Positions 44,630-54,082 of a stretch of DNA of 64,000 nucleotides are shown piece after piece. The notes under the pieces are model-generated. The model saw only the letters and a program-made list of their open reading frames with translations, did no database searches and had not been told where the DNA came from. Numbering within the stretch: position 1 is the stretch's first letter; each line of letters opens with the position of its first letter. The DNA lies in contig NZ_FSRQ01000001.1 of assembly GCF_900143185.1 (NCBI RefSeq), positions 1,302,001 through 1,366,000 of the forward strand, written 5' to 3'. This DNA comes from Chryseobacterium scophthalmum. Its GTDB lineage: Bacteria; Bacteroidota; Bacteroidia; Flavobacteriales; Weeksellaceae. The position numbers and the translations under genes were made by a program.

Positions 44630-45928
44630 TTAAAATTCAGATTGAAGAACCTTTAATAATTCTACTTGCTGATTGACATCATTTTTGCTGCTTATTAAAT
44701 TATAATTCGCCTGAAGCCAATTATTTCTTACCACAAAAAATGTATAAGCATCCATTAAACCTTCTTTATATTTTTCTTCAGATTTCTGAAAAGACAGTTT
44801 TTGATTTTCGAAATTCAGTTCCAAAAGGCTGTATTTTTCCTGGGCATTCAGAAACTGAGCTTTTATGGAATTGATCGATTTTGTTAAATCATTAATGATT
44901 AAATCTTTGCTGTAGTTGGAATTAATAACATTTAGTTTTGCTATTTCTACGTTATTTTTAATTTGGAATTTATTAAATATCGGAATATTCAAACCAAAAG
45001 AGATCGATTGGTTTTTATTCTGACTAAATTGATCTGAAAAACTCGTATTGGTAAAAGAATTATTACCCAGAGATCTATTGTAAAAAGTTGACCAACTGTA
45101 GTTTCCCGTCAATGTTGGAAGGTAATAAGATCTTTCAATATCAATATTTTTTTCCTGAACCGTAATCTCTGCAACAACAGTCTTATAAGCCGGATTATTT
45201 TCTATTAATTTATTGGTAAGATCAGCCATATTAAAATCTTCCTGAACTAAAGATGCATTATCATCCATTACAAAATCTATAGAATCCTGAGTAATATTCA
45301 GTGCATTCAGAAGGTTTATTTTTGCCAGATCACGTTGGTTTTTTGCTGAAACCCACTGTTCCTGTAAAGTTCCCAAATTAGCTTTAATATCGTAAACATC
45401 ACTTTTTGAACGGCTTCCTATTTCCACTTCTTTTTCTGTGCGTTTGATCTGGTCTTCGATCCCTGTGATCTGTGTTTCTAAAACCTCCAACCAGCTTTTA
45501 CTGTTTTGATACGTGAAAAAATTCTGAATTACATTAAACTTCACTTCATTCTGAGCCTGCTTAAGCTTATATGTACTCGCGTTTTTATTGAGTTTCGACA
45601 ATGAAATATTCAAATAATTCCTCCAATTGAATAATTCAATATTTGCCTGAGCAATCACCTGATCGTATTGTGTATTAAGTGTTTCTCTCTGATTACTCGA
45701 CTGATTGATTGACGAACCCAAACTGTAGCTGTGATTCACTCCCGCATTTACAGATGGAAGCAACATCCCTTTTGAAGCTGCAATCTGTCGGTCATTTTTC
45801 TGAATATTGACCGTTGCCTGTTTTACCAACGGATGATTTGTCGAAGCATGATCGAGACATTGTTTGAGCGTCCAACTCTGTTGAGCCGGGAAAAGATTGA
45901 TGATGAATATGAAGACTAGTTTTTTCAT
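44630..45928 (-). CDS. TolC-family outer membrane efflux protein
   Basis: The 432-residue protein starts with a signal peptide (about residues 1-17, MKKLVFIFIINLFPAQQ). It has two long coiled-coil repeats of the OEP family, beginning WTLKQCLDHASTNHPLVKQA and again near residue 240. It should form a trimeric outer membrane channel for the adaptor and ABC permease encoded upstream. It is the last gene of the operon. The TolC fold assignment is secure; substrate is unknown. Confidence 0.92.
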   Translation of the reverse strand: MKKLVFIFIINLFPAQQSWTLKQCLDHASTNHPLVKQATVNIQKNDRQIAASKGMLLPSVNAGVNHSYSLGSSINQSSNQRETLNTQYDQVIAQANIELFNWRNYLNISLSKLNKNASTYKLKQAQNEVKFNVIQNFFTYQNSKSWLEVLETQITGIEDQIKRTEKEVEIGSRSKSDVYDIKANLGTLQEQWVSAKNQRDLAKINLLNALNITQDSIDFVMDDNASLVQEDFNMADLTNKLIENNPAYKTVVAEITVQEKNIDIERSYYLPTLTGNYSWSTFYNRSLGNNSFTNTSFSDQFSQNKNQSISFGLNIPIFNKFQIKNNVEIAKLNVINSNYSKDLIINDLTKSINSIKAQFLNAQEKYSLLELNFENQKLSFQKSEEKYKEGLMDAYTFFVVRNNWLQANYNLISSKNDVNQQVELLKVLQSEF

Positions 45929-45930
45929 AA

Positions 45931-46008
45931 TTGGTTGATTGTTGGTTGATAGTTGATGGTCTTATTGATAAAATTTCTATCAACTAAAAACCAAAAACTA
46001 TCAACCAA
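45931..46008. repeat. GTTGAT-type intergenic inverted repeat, copy A
   Basis: TTGGTTGATAGTT (45942-45954) pairs exactly with AACTATCAACCAA (45996-46008). Both arms lie between the permease and TolC genes. Related elements are at 48440-48496, 52911-52998 and 55432-55558. Confidence 0.65.
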
Positions 46009-46010
46009 TT

Positions 46011-48425
46011 TTATTCGTATTTCAGATATTTTACAAGATTCACTTTTGTAGCTTGATATGCTTTAATACTCACCACTGCGAAAGTTAAAATCAATAATAA
46101 AATCATACTTAAAATGAATGGTAAAACCGGCATATCAATTCGGTATGCGAAATCTTTCAGCCACTCATTCATCAGATAATAACTTATAGGAATGCTTATC
46201 AGAACAGCAATTAAGGTAATCCAAAGGAATTGTTTCGTTAATCCTACAATCAAAGTTCCGTCTGATGCACCCAAAGTTTTTTTGATCGCTACATCTTTTA
46301 ATTTTTGCTCGATCATTAATGATGACAAAGCGAATAGTCCAAGTAAAGCCACCATTAAAACCATCGCGTTCAAAATCGTGAAAAGCGTCTGCTGTTTCTG
46401 ATACGTTTCAAAAGTTTTTGCAAATTGTTTATCTATAAAATAAGAGCTGAATGGATAACCCGGTTCTGCATTATCTTTCCAATACGTTTTCAGTCTTTTT
46501 ACAGTTCCGTCAATATCGTCTGCTTTTAATTTCAACTGAATATTGTTTACATTATATCTTTTCCAGGTAGTTTCTCTGTAATGAAAAAATATCATGGGTT
46601 CTACTTCGCTCTTCAAACTTCTGACGTTGAAATCTTTTGTTATTCCTACAATGTGATAAGCTTTGTTGTCAAACCCCGGTCTGACTTCTCTTTTCATTGC
46701 CTGTTCATCTGTCCAGCCAAATTTTCTAAGAAAAGCTTCATTTACCAAGGCATTATTAATTGTATCTGATGATAATTTTGGGTCCAGCCAACGTCCTTTA
46801 AGCAATTTAACACCCATAAACTGAAGATAATTATGATCCATAGAGCCGTGACGAGCCTGAATACTCGTATTCAAATAATCCATATTAGAACTGCTCTGAT
46901 TACTGGTTCCGGGAGGCGCTTCCGCAAATGAAACACTTTCTACACCAGGAATTTTTGCCATTTCGGTTCTAAGTCTTTCATATTTCAGCCAAGGTTTTCC
47001 ATTGTTATCTTCATTAAAATTGATTTGAAAAATCTGTTTCCCGTTGAAGCCTAAATCTTTATCCATCATATGTTTCACCTGCTGATTGACAATCAATCCA
47101 CCGATAATGAAAAAAGAAGAAATAATTAGTTGCAGAGTCAGAATTCCGTTTCTCAGCCAAACACCATTTTTACTTCTGGCAAAATTTCCTTTTAAGGTTT
47201 CTATCGCTTTGAAATTAGATAAATATAAAGCCGGAATGAGCCCGGAAACAATCGTCACTAAAGCCACCATCGCAAACGAATAGAAGTAAATGCGCCAATC
47301 GCTCATCACAATTTCTTTATTATAAAACTTATTGAGACTTGGTAAGAGAAGTTCTGTTAAAGCCAAAGAAAGAAGATATGAAGCAAAACAGATTAAAAAA
47401 GTTTCCATCAGAAACTGAACTATAAGGCTGGATTTTGTACTTCCAATCGCTTTTCTTACCCCTATTTCTTTGGCTCTTTGAGAAGCTTGTGCTGTTTTTA
47501 AATTGATAAAATTAATGGCTGATAAAATCACAATCAGAACCGAAAGTGTGAATAAGATCATTAATGACTTGAAATCCGGGTTCCCAAACCAAGTTGATTC
47601 TGCATGCAATTTTATTTTATCTAGCGGTGTAAGCAATGAATCAGTTGGTCCATACGTATCAATAAATTGCTGAGGTGTCATTCCTGCATCTTTAGAGTTT
47701 ATTTTCGCACGCAGCATAATGATATCAAGAAATTTTTTCTCAAAACTTCTCGGGTCTGCTCCTTTTTTCAACAGAAAAAAACCTCCATAATTGAAATTAC
47801 CCCAAGATTCTTTATCATTTTTCAACTGTTCTGCAGGTTTGAAAATAAAATCCGGTTTTATCTGGCTGTTTCCTTTCGGTAACTCATAAACCGCTGTAAC
47901 GATGTAATCTGTTTTATTAATTTTAATCGTTTCGCCCGCAACTTCAGTTTTACCAAAAAGATTTTTTGCCACAACATTAGAAATAGCAATATTGTTATCA
48001 TTTTTAAAAACGTCATTATAGCTTCCAGTCACCAATTTGAATGGAAACAGATTGAAAAAATTCTCCGACGCAGCAAGCCCACCTTCTTGATAAGCTGTTT
48101 TGTTTTTTGTGGTCATCTTATAAGCGATATCAGAACCGCTCATCAAAACATAATCCTGAACTTCAGAGATTCGCTTCAATGCATTTTCAGCTAAAGGTAT
48201 CGAAATAGCACCGCCATAAATATTATCTTTTTTGTAATACGTCTGAAAATAATAAATATTATCCTTCTTAGGATTCCATTTTTCGAAAGATTCTTCATCA
48301 TTCCAATGCATCAGAATGAGCATAAATCCGGTAAGCCCAATCGTCAATCCAAACAAATTGATTATTGTGGAAAGCCAATTCTTTTTATAATTGATGAAGG
48401 CAATTTTGAGCCAGTTTTGTAGCAT
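46011..48425 (-). CDS. MacB/FtsX-type ABC transporter permease
   Basis: I start at the ATG at 48425 (MLQNWLKIAFINYKKNW), giving 804 residues. A longer frame from 48485 includes repeat-derived sequence and is unlikely. The protein has an N-terminal transmembrane helix, a large periplasmic MacB-type domain and FtsX-type helices. It has two such modules, with central segments SALNFINLKTAQASQRAKEIGVRKAIG (about 310-335) and KLKDVAIKKTLGAS near the end. It pairs with the ATPase at 48519-49241, the adaptor at 51514 and TolC to form a tripartite exporter. Substrate is unknown. Confidence 0.9.
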   Translation of the reverse strand: MLQNWLKIAFINYKKNWLSTIINLFGLTIGLTGFMLILMHWNDEESFEKWNPKKDNIYYFQTYYKKDNIYGGAISIPLAENALKRISEVQDYVLMSGSDIAYKMTTKNKTAYQEGGLAASENFFNLFPFKLVTGSYNDVFKNDNNIAISNVVAKNLFGKTEVAGETIKINKTDYIVTAVYELPKGNSQIKPDFIFKPAEQLKNDKESWGNFNYGGFFLLKKGADPRSFEKKFLDIIMLRAKINSKDAGMTPQQFIDTYGPTDSLLTPLDKIKLHAESTWFGNPDFKSLMILFTLSVLIVILSAINFINLKTAQASQRAKEIGVRKAIGSTKSSLIVQFLMETFLICFASYLLSLALTELLLPSLNKFYNKEIVMSDWRIYFYSFAMVALVTIVSGLIPALYLSNFKAIETLKGNFARSKNGVWLRNGILTLQLIISSFFIIGGLIVNQQVKHMMDKDLGFNGKQIFQINFNEDNNGKPWLKYERLRTEMAKIPGVESVSFAEAPPGTSNQSSSNMDYLNTSIQARHGSMDHNYLQFMGVKLLKGRWLDPKLSSDTINNALVNEAFLRKFGWTDEQAMKREVRPGFDNKAYHIVGITKDFNVRSLKSEVEPMIFFHYRETTWKRYNVNNIQLKLKADDIDGTVKRLKTYWKDNAEPGYPFSSYFIDKQFAKTFETYQKQQTLFTILNAMVLMVALLGLFALSSLMIEQKLKDVAIKKTLGASDGTLIVGLTKQFLWITLIAVLISIPISYYLMNEWLKDFAYRIDMPVLPFILSMILLLILTFAVVSIKAYQATKVNLVKYLKYE

Positions 48426-48439
48426 AATTTTAGTTTTTT

Positions 48440-48496
48440 GATTGATCGTTGTTAGTTGATCGTTGCTAGTTTTGAGAATTCCCATCAGCTAACAAC
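48440..48496. repeat. GTTGAT-type intergenic inverted repeat, copy B
   Basis: GTTGTTAGTTGAT (48448-48460) pairs with ATCAGCTAACAAC (48484-48496) at 12 of 13 positions. It lies between the ATPase and permease genes. Confidence 0.6.
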
Positions 48497-48518
48497 CGAT
48501 AACTTTCAACTAAAGTTT

Positions 48519-49241
48519 TTACGCGAAGTTTTTGGCATCTGCTTTTTCGAAAACATCTTTTCTTTGGGAAGAATGTTCCTCAGAGAAAATCTCACCATCT
48601 TTCATATTCACGATTCTGGATGCATAACCTGCGTCGTAAGAAGAGTGCGTTACCATCGCAATTGTAGAGCCCTCTCTGTGAAGTTCTGCCAAAAGATTCA
48701 TCACTTCATTTCCGTTAGAACTGTCGAGATTTCCTGTTGGTTCATCGGCAAGAATCAGTTTTGGTTTTGTAACCAAAGCTCTCGCAACGGCAGCTCTTTG
48801 TTGCTGGCCTCCGGAAAGTTGCTGTGGATAATGTTTTGCCCTGTGCGCAATGTTAATTTTCTCCATAATTTCTTCCACGCGTTTTTTTCTTTCTGAAGAA
48901 GAAACTCCGTTGTAAATTAAAGGCAATTCTATATTTTCATAAACTGTTAATTCATCAATCAGATTAAAATTCTGGAAGATAAAGCCTATATTTTTCTTTC
49001 TGATTTCAGATTTTTTCTTTTCGGAAGTTCCGATTGTTTCAATAGATTCAAACTGATAAGAACCGGAAGAAGCGCTGTCTAATAAACCAAGAATATTAAG
49101 AAAAGTAGATTTTCCGCAACCAGAAGGTCCCATTATCGCAACGAATTCACCTTCTTTGATTTGCAGGCTTACATTATTAAGCGCATTGGTTTGTACGTCT
49201 TCCGTTTTATATACTTTTGAAAGGTTTTGAATATTTATCAT
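48519..49241 (-). CDS. MacB/LolD-type ABC transporter ATPase
   Basis: This 240-residue ATPase has Walker A GPSGCGKS (38-45), signature LSGGQQQR, Walker B LILADEPTGNLD and the H-loop region MVTHSSYDAGYA. The sequence class is that of MacB/LolD/FtsE exporters. It energises the permease encoded immediately downstream. The C-terminus has about 15 extra charged residues. It follows the GIN-domain gene in the same operon. Confidence 0.95.
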   Translation of the reverse strand: MINIQNLSKVYKTEDVQTNALNNVSLQIKEGEFVAIMGPSGCGKSTFLNILGLLDSASSGSYQFESIETIGTSEKKKSEIRKKNIGFIFQNFNLIDELTVYENIELPLIYNGVSSSERKKRVEEIMEKINIAHRAKHYPQQLSGGQQQRAAVARALVTKPKLILADEPTGNLDSSNGNEVMNLLAELHREGSTIAMVTHSSYDAGYASRIVNMKDGEIFSEEHSSQRKDVFEKADAKNFA

Positions 49242-49280
49242 TGTCGTATTATTTAAAATTTATAGTTTTTGTGAATTGGG

Positions 49281-50060
49281 TTACAGCGTATCAATCGTTC
49301 CACCAGAATCCCTGCTTGCAGAAAATTTGATTCCTGACAAGGTTTTGTATCTGATTTTTGCTAATGAATTTGCAGATGCTGTCAATTCTTTAGACACACT
49401 TAAACTTACCGAAGAAGCCGATCTTGCGTCTACTAATGCTTCGGTAATAATAGCTTTGGTAGCAATAACTTTAGAAGCCTGTTCTGAATTGATTATTGCT
49501 TTTGAAATTTTGCCCTGAATATCTATTGTGCTTGCTGATCTTGAATTCAGTACAAGGTTTTCTGTATTGATAGTTCCTGAAACCAAGCTTCCGGACTCTG
49601 TATTGATTGTTACTTTTTTAGCATTAGAATCACCATAAATTTTTCCTCCACTCACTGTAGAAAATTTTTGAATATCAAAATCATTCTTAATTTTTACAAT
49701 AGAGCCAATTCCTGCGCTCACAGATTTGATATCTTTTGCATAAACAATAATTTTAGTATCCACGTTTTCTAAAGACTGTCCTCTTTTGTAGGCGATTTTC
49801 AATACACTGTTTTTCACATTTACTTCTACGAATTGAAGATAATTGCTTTTAATCACAACTTTTTCTTCGTTAGATTTTACCACTTCTACATCAAAAACCA
49901 TATCAGAAGCAATGCCATCAAAATGTTCTAAGGCAATGGTTTTTGTTTCAATTTGAGAAGACTTGATACTTTGATTTTCTATATAAAAATTGGGGTTTGC
50001 AGAAGCCTGAAAAGCCTGTGTTGCAAAGGTTGTAAGAAATAATATTGCTAAAGTTTTCAT
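49281..50060 (-). CDS. Secreted GIN-domain protein (DUF2807)
   Basis: The 259-residue protein has a signal peptide (about 1-21, ending ASA-like) and a repetitive beta-helical region of roughly 20-residue turns (for example SVSAGIGSIVKIKNDFDIQK, VSGGKIYGDSNAKKVTI). This is characteristic of the putative autotransporter adhesin GIN domain family of Bacteroidota. It is expected in the periplasm or at the outer membrane. Its place between exporter genes suggests it is a stress-induced co-regulated protein. Function is unknown. Confidence 0.88.
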   Translation of the reverse strand: MKTLAILFLTTFATQAFQASANPNFYIENQSIKSSQIETKTIALEHFDGIASDMVFDVEVVKSNEEKVVIKSNYLQFVEVNVKNSVLKIAYKRGQSLENVDTKIIVYAKDIKSVSAGIGSIVKIKNDFDIQKFSTVSGGKIYGDSNAKKVTINTESGSLVSGTINTENLVLNSRSASTIDIQGKISKAIINSEQASKVIATKAIITEALVDARSASSVSLSVSKELTASANSLAKIRYKTLSGIKFSASRDSGGTIDTL

Positions 50061-50090
50061 AGGTATGTTTTATTTTGTTTAGATTAATTT

Positions 50091-51506
50091 TTATTTTGTT
50101 TTAAATTTTATCACAGTTTCTTTTAGAGGATAACCTTCTTTCGACTTAAATTTATTATCAGTCAGTACAAACTCATATTCTGTATTAGGTTTCATATCTG
50201 TCAAAAGTTTTATTCCTTTATGGTTATTCACAAAACCTTCATTTTTTATCAAAGGAAAATGCTCTTTTCCTGTACTTCCCAAGTTAATAGAAGATCCTTC
50301 TGCCATTTCTCTGTCAAAATTGACGATGATCTCTTTAATCGAAGGATCTACATCATTTTTGTTCCAGATATCTGGAGAAATAGACAGTACTTTAGGCTGA
50401 TTTTTTTCATAATCATTCATAAAGGTTTTAAATTTTGGAGCTAATTGATCATAGAAAGAAATAATCTCAGGATAAAAACTTTCTAGCGTGGGATATTGTT
50501 CCCTGTTGTTATCATATTTCCCTAACAATTCCACTAAATCTTTTATCCATAAAAATTTTCTTTTTTCCTGAATGGAAATTTCTTCATTGATCTCTTTTTG
50601 CGAATATTTATTATCTATCATATAACGAATGACAGAAGCTCTTACCAAACTTTCATTAATCATGATTTCCCAATTGGTGTAAGCTTGAGATTCCATGTCT
50701 TCTTTCACCAATTCATAAATAATCTTGGCCGAATTTTCTAATTTGGACTTGTTATCGCCCATCTCCAAAATATAATTAATAAATGAATGGTTAAATTCAT
50801 GAATCAGTAAAGGCTGAAACTCGTTTTTATCAAATTTTGCATTTCCATCCTTATCAAAAGACGACATTCCAACTACTGCATTTACAGTTTCTTTTTGGTT
50901 TTCGGGATGAGTTTTAATTCCATAATTTCCTCCACCATTTCCGTAGCCTAAAATAATGTTGTAATCTTCATTGGCTTTTTTACCATAAAATTTAGAATAC
51001 CAACCTTGATTAAAGTCAGACAAAATAGTTGTTTGATATTCGTCTTCTGCTTTTTTATAATTTGCTGAATGGTTATCAAAAAACTGCTGAAAATTTGTGG
51101 TTTTGTAAAATTGATTTAACAAAAGAACAAATTGCTTTTTGTCTACTTTTTCCCATCTTCTATCCAATAAATTTACTTTTTCTTTTATCTGGCTGAATTT
51201 TCCATTTTTAAAAGATAAATGAAGTGCCATCGACATCACTGCATCTCTTCCCAAACCGTTTTTGTTTCTGTTTTGCTTAATAAACTCAACAATTCCTGAG
51301 TTTTTATAAGCATCAAAATAAGTATTGATATCCGCCACATATTTTTTATTGTAATCTTGACTATATTCTTGAGCTCCTGCCAATCGAAAAACAGTACTTA
51401 CAATCTCTACTCTTTCATCTACTTTAGGAGTTAGCTTTTCTTGTGAAAAGTTTAAAATTGAAACCAAAAGAACAATTAACGTCCAAAGTTTTTTAATCCA
51501 AATCAT
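50091..51506 (-). CDS. Secreted DUF4932 protein with HExxH motif
   Basis: The 471-residue protein has a signal peptide (about 1-22, ILNFSQ cleavage region). Its main domain at about 25-330 is of the DUF4932 type, with H236-E-F-N-H240 (zinc-metallopeptidase HExxH) and a downstream Glu-rich helix. A C-terminal Ig-like beta domain (about 370-471, SPDIWNKNDVDPSIKEIIVN) follows. It probably acts in the periplasm or outside the cell. It lies between the adaptor and GIN genes. Peptidase activity is inferred from the motif only. Confidence 0.85.
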   Translation of the reverse strand: MIWIKKLWTLIVLLVSILNFSQEKLTPKVDERVEIVSTVFRLAGAQEYSQDYNKKYVADINTYFDAYKNSGIVEFIKQNRNKNGLGRDAVMSMALHLSFKNGKFSQIKEKVNLLDRRWEKVDKKQFVLLLNQFYKTTNFQQFFDNHSANYKKAEDEYQTTILSDFNQGWYSKFYGKKANEDYNIILGYGNGGGNYGIKTHPENQKETVNAVVGMSSFDKDGNAKFDKNEFQPLLIHEFNHSFINYILEMGDNKSKLENSAKIIYELVKEDMESQAYTNWEIMINESLVRASVIRYMIDNKYSQKEINEEISIQEKRKFLWIKDLVELLGKYDNNREQYPTLESFYPEIISFYDQLAPKFKTFMNDYEKNQPKVLSISPDIWNKNDVDPSIKEIIVNFDREMAEGSSINLGSTGKEHFPLIKNEGFVNNHKGIKLLTDMKPNTEYEFVLTDNKFKSKEGYPLKETVIKFKTK

Positions 51507-51513
51507 GCTTATT

Positions 51514-52755
51514 TTATTTTTTTATATCTAATATTTCATATTTCTTCAATTCAGAATAATCTGAAGTAATAACGGTTTCCCCCGCTTTCAATCCTGAAAC
51601 AACTTCGTAATACATTGGGTTTTCTCTTCCCAAACTGATATCTCGTTTTTCTGCTTTATTATTTTTCAGAACGAAAATCCATTTCCCATTGGTGTCTTTA
51701 TAAAAATTTCCTTTCGGAATCATCATGCTTTGTGTATCAGCAGAAAGTTTAAGCTTCACTCCGAAAGTCATCCCGATTTTTAAATTCTCAATTTTTGCAT
51801 CGATAAAATTTAGTTCCACAGAAAACTGTCCGTCTTTTACTTCTGGAAGAATTTTTGAAATAATCACTTCATACTGTTTAGCATTGCTTTCCAAACTTCC
51901 TTTAATTCCGACTTGAAGTTTGTTGATATAATATTCATCTACTTTTGCAATTAGTTTGTAACCGCCCATCAAATCTATTTTTCCGATGCTTTCACCGGTT
52001 GTCAAATTTTGTCCCAGCGAAATGTTAAATGAAGATAACCTTCCGGAAACCGGCGCCATAATTAGGAAATTATTTTTATTAGAGCGCAAAATATCCAAAC
52101 TTTTTTCCATTTGGTTAATCGAATTATTAATGGCTGCAAACTGAGAATTTCTGGATGTTTTTTCATTGGCACTCCCTTTTTCCACAATTTGTTTTCTTTG
52201 TTTCTGATAATTAAGATTTTGGGAAGCCATATCATAATCGGTTTTCTTTCCGATTTCTGCATCGTACAATCTTTTCTGAAGATTATAAGCCTGCAAAGCC
52301 GTATTATAATCATTCTGAGACTGCAATAATTCTTTATCCTGATTGAATTCCTGGTTTTTTAATTCTAAAAGAGAACTTCTCATTTGGCTTATTTGCTGCA
52401 TAATCCCGGTTTCCTGATTCAAGTAATTAAATTCTGTATTCGGATTGTAAACTCTCGCAATAGGTTGTCCTTTTGTTAGCATTTGTCCGTCTTCTGCAAA
52501 AATCTCTTTCACAGCGCCACCTTCTAAAACATTCACTAAAGAAGAATTTAGAGATTGCGTTTGTGCTGTTACCATCAACATATCTTCAAATTTTCCTTTC
52601 GTCACCACATCAGTTTGAATATCTTCTAACTTTACATTAAATGTTTTTTTCTGATTGAGAAAGTACCATCCAAAAATCAAAACTGCCAACGCAGAAGCTA
52701 TGATGATTAATATTAATTTTAGTTTAGACTTCTTTTTTACTATTTTCGTATCCAT
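51514..52755 (-). CDS. HlyD/MacA-type membrane fusion adaptor
   Basis: The 413-residue protein has one N-terminal membrane helix (about 12-29). Lipoyl/barrel-sandwich halves flank a coiled-coil hairpin (about 110-230), and a beta-barrel domain and a C-terminal membrane-proximal domain follow. Marks include EGGAVKEIFAEDGQMLTKGQ and APVSGRLSSFNISLGQNL. It is the first gene of the efflux operon and links the ABC permease to TolC. A sigma-54-type promoter lies upstream. Confidence 0.92.
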   Translation of the reverse strand: MDTKIVKKKSKLKLILIIIASALAVLIFGWYFLNQKKTFNVKLEDIQTDVVTKGKFEDMLMVTAQTQSLNSSLVNVLEGGAVKEIFAEDGQMLTKGQPIARVYNPNTEFNYLNQETGIMQQISQMRSSLLELKNQEFNQDKELLQSQNDYNTALQAYNLQKRLYDAEIGKKTDYDMASQNLNYQKQRKQIVEKGSANEKTSRNSQFAAINNSINQMEKSLDILRSNKNNFLIMAPVSGRLSSFNISLGQNLTTGESIGKIDLMGGYKLIAKVDEYYINKLQVGIKGSLESNAKQYEVIISKILPEVKDGQFSVELNFIDAKIENLKIGMTFGVKLKLSADTQSMMIPKGNFYKDTNGKWIFVLKNNKAEKRDISLGRENPMYYEVVSGLKAGETVITSDYSELKKYEILDIKK

Positions 52756-52788
52756 ATTTGAGATAACTATTTTACTTACAGATAATTA

Positions 52789-52804
52789 GTCAATTCAAAT
52801 GCCA
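52789..52804 (-). promoter_or_regulatory. Sigma-54-type promoter of the efflux operon
   Basis: On the minus strand TGGCATTTGAATTGAC fits the -24/-12 consensus TGGCAC-N5-TTGC at nearly all key positions, with exact spacing. It places transcription start near 52778, about 23 bases before the adaptor ATG. The NtrC-like regulator gene on the other side is the likely activator. Confidence 0.65.
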
Positions 52805-52888
52805 GAGATTTATAATCTTATAACTCTTTGATAATGTGATTAAATATATTTTAATTAATTTTAAAACTGTTCATTATCGGACACTTTT

Positions 52889-52904
52889 TGTGCGAAAACG
52901 GACA
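52889..52904 (-). promoter_or_regulatory. Palindromic upstream activating site
   Basis: The minus-strand sequence TGTCCG-TTTT-CGCACA is an inverted repeat with one mismatch. A further TGTCCG half-site lies at 52883-52878. It stands about 85-100 bases upstream of the sigma-54 promoter, where activators of the NtrC class bind. Confidence 0.6.
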
Positions 52905-52910
52905 AATTTA

Positions 52911-52998
52911 GTTGATGGTTGTCAGTGATTAGTTGATTGTTTTTAAAATCTGTTTTAAATCTTGAACAATTGAATATGTATTAATTAAAACCATCAAC
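52911..52998. repeat. GTTGAT-type intergenic inverted repeat, copy C
   Basis: GTTGATGGTT (52911-52920) pairs exactly with AACCATCAAC (52989-52998). It lies between the upstream activating site and the YhcG-type gene. Confidence 0.6.
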
Positions 52999-53018
52999 CG
53001 ACAACCAAATAAGAAAAT

Positions 53019-54059
53019 ATGGCTAAAAAATTAAAAAATACAGAACCTCCCGATAATCAAATAGCATTTTCAAACGACAAACTATTTGTCGATTTATCCC
53101 AACTGATTGAGCAAAGTCACCAACAGGTTGCGATGCAAGCCAATAGTACGCTTACCATTTTGTTTTGGCAGGTTGGAAAACGTATCAATGATGATATTCT
53201 ACAAAACCAACGTGCTGAATACGGAAAGCAAACTGTATCGACATTGTCGGCACAATTGGAAACTTCTTACGGAAGAAATTTTGCTGAAAAAAATGTACGA
53301 AGAATGATGCAATTTGCAGAACACTTTTCTGATTTGCAAATTGTCGTTACACTGTCACGACAATTGACCTGGTCTCATTTTTTGGTTTTAATTCCTTTAA
53401 AATCAGTCGAAGCTAAACAATTTTACGCACAATTAGCAATTAATGATACACTTGGCGTGAGAGAACTTCGCAAACAAATCGCCAGCAAAGCTTTTGAAAG
53501 AACCGAAATTGCCAATCTACAATCATCACAGAACGAAAACTTTCCAATAAACACATTCAAAGACCCCTATTTATTAGATTTTCTTGGCTTGCAAAATGAT
53601 CATTTAGAAAAAGATATCGAGACAGCCATCCTTCACGAACTTGAAAAATTCATCTTAGAATTAGGGAAAGGATTTGCTTTTGTGGAGCGTCAAAAAACAA
53701 TGATTATCGACGGAGAAGATTTTTATCTCGACCTATTATTTTATCATCGTTCACTCAAAAGATTGGTGGCAATCGAATTAAAATTAGGGAAATTTCAAGC
53801 CAAATATAAAGGACAAATGGAATTATATTTGAAATGGCTCAACAAAAATGAAAGACAAGAAGGCGAAGAAACACCAATCGGATTAATACTTTGTGCAGAA
53901 AGCAGTAAAGAACAAATCGAACTTTTGGAAATGCATAAAGATGGAATTATGGTTGCAGAATATTGGACGGAATTACCACCGAAAAAAGAACTGGAAAGAA
54001 AATTACATTTGGCTCTAATTGAAGCAAAAGAACGTTTCGAACGTAAAAAATTGTTATAA
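53019..54059 (+). CDS. YhcG-type PDDEXK nuclease domain protein (DUF1016)
   Basis: The 346-residue protein has the DUF1016 N-terminal helical domain (about 25-165, including WQVGKRINDDIL and LTWSHFLVLIPLK). A PDDEXK nuclease-like domain follows (about 180-330), with D-L-L-F-Y and an AIELKLGKF motif (E-x-K) and GLILCAE. Such proteins are widespread, often mobile, and poorly understood; they are linked to DNA repair, plasmid maintenance or defence. It lies between the efflux operon and its apparent regulators, interrupting the usual head-to-head arrangement, so it is probably an insertion. Confidence 0.9.
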   Translation: MAKKLKNTEPPDNQIAFSNDKLFVDLSQLIEQSHQQVAMQANSTLTILFWQVGKRINDDILQNQRAEYGKQTVSTLSAQLETSYGRNFAEKNVRRMMQFAEHFSDLQIVVTLSRQLTWSHFLVLIPLKSVEAKQFYAQLAINDTLGVRELRKQIASKAFERTEIANLQSSQNENFPINTFKDPYLLDFLGLQNDHLEKDIETAILHELEKFILELGKGFAFVERQKTMIIDGEDFYLDLLFYHRSLKRLVAIELKLGKFQAKYKGQMELYLKWLNKNERQEGEETPIGLILCAESSKEQIELLEMHKDGIMVAEYWTELPPKKELERKLHLALIEAKERFERKKLL

Positions 54060-54082
54060 TTCTTATTTATTAAATTTAAAAA

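Noticed and set aside
48426..48485. N-terminal extension of the ABC permease from 48485
   Set aside because: The extra residues derive from the intergenic repeat. The ATG at 48425 starts a typical MacB-type N-terminus.
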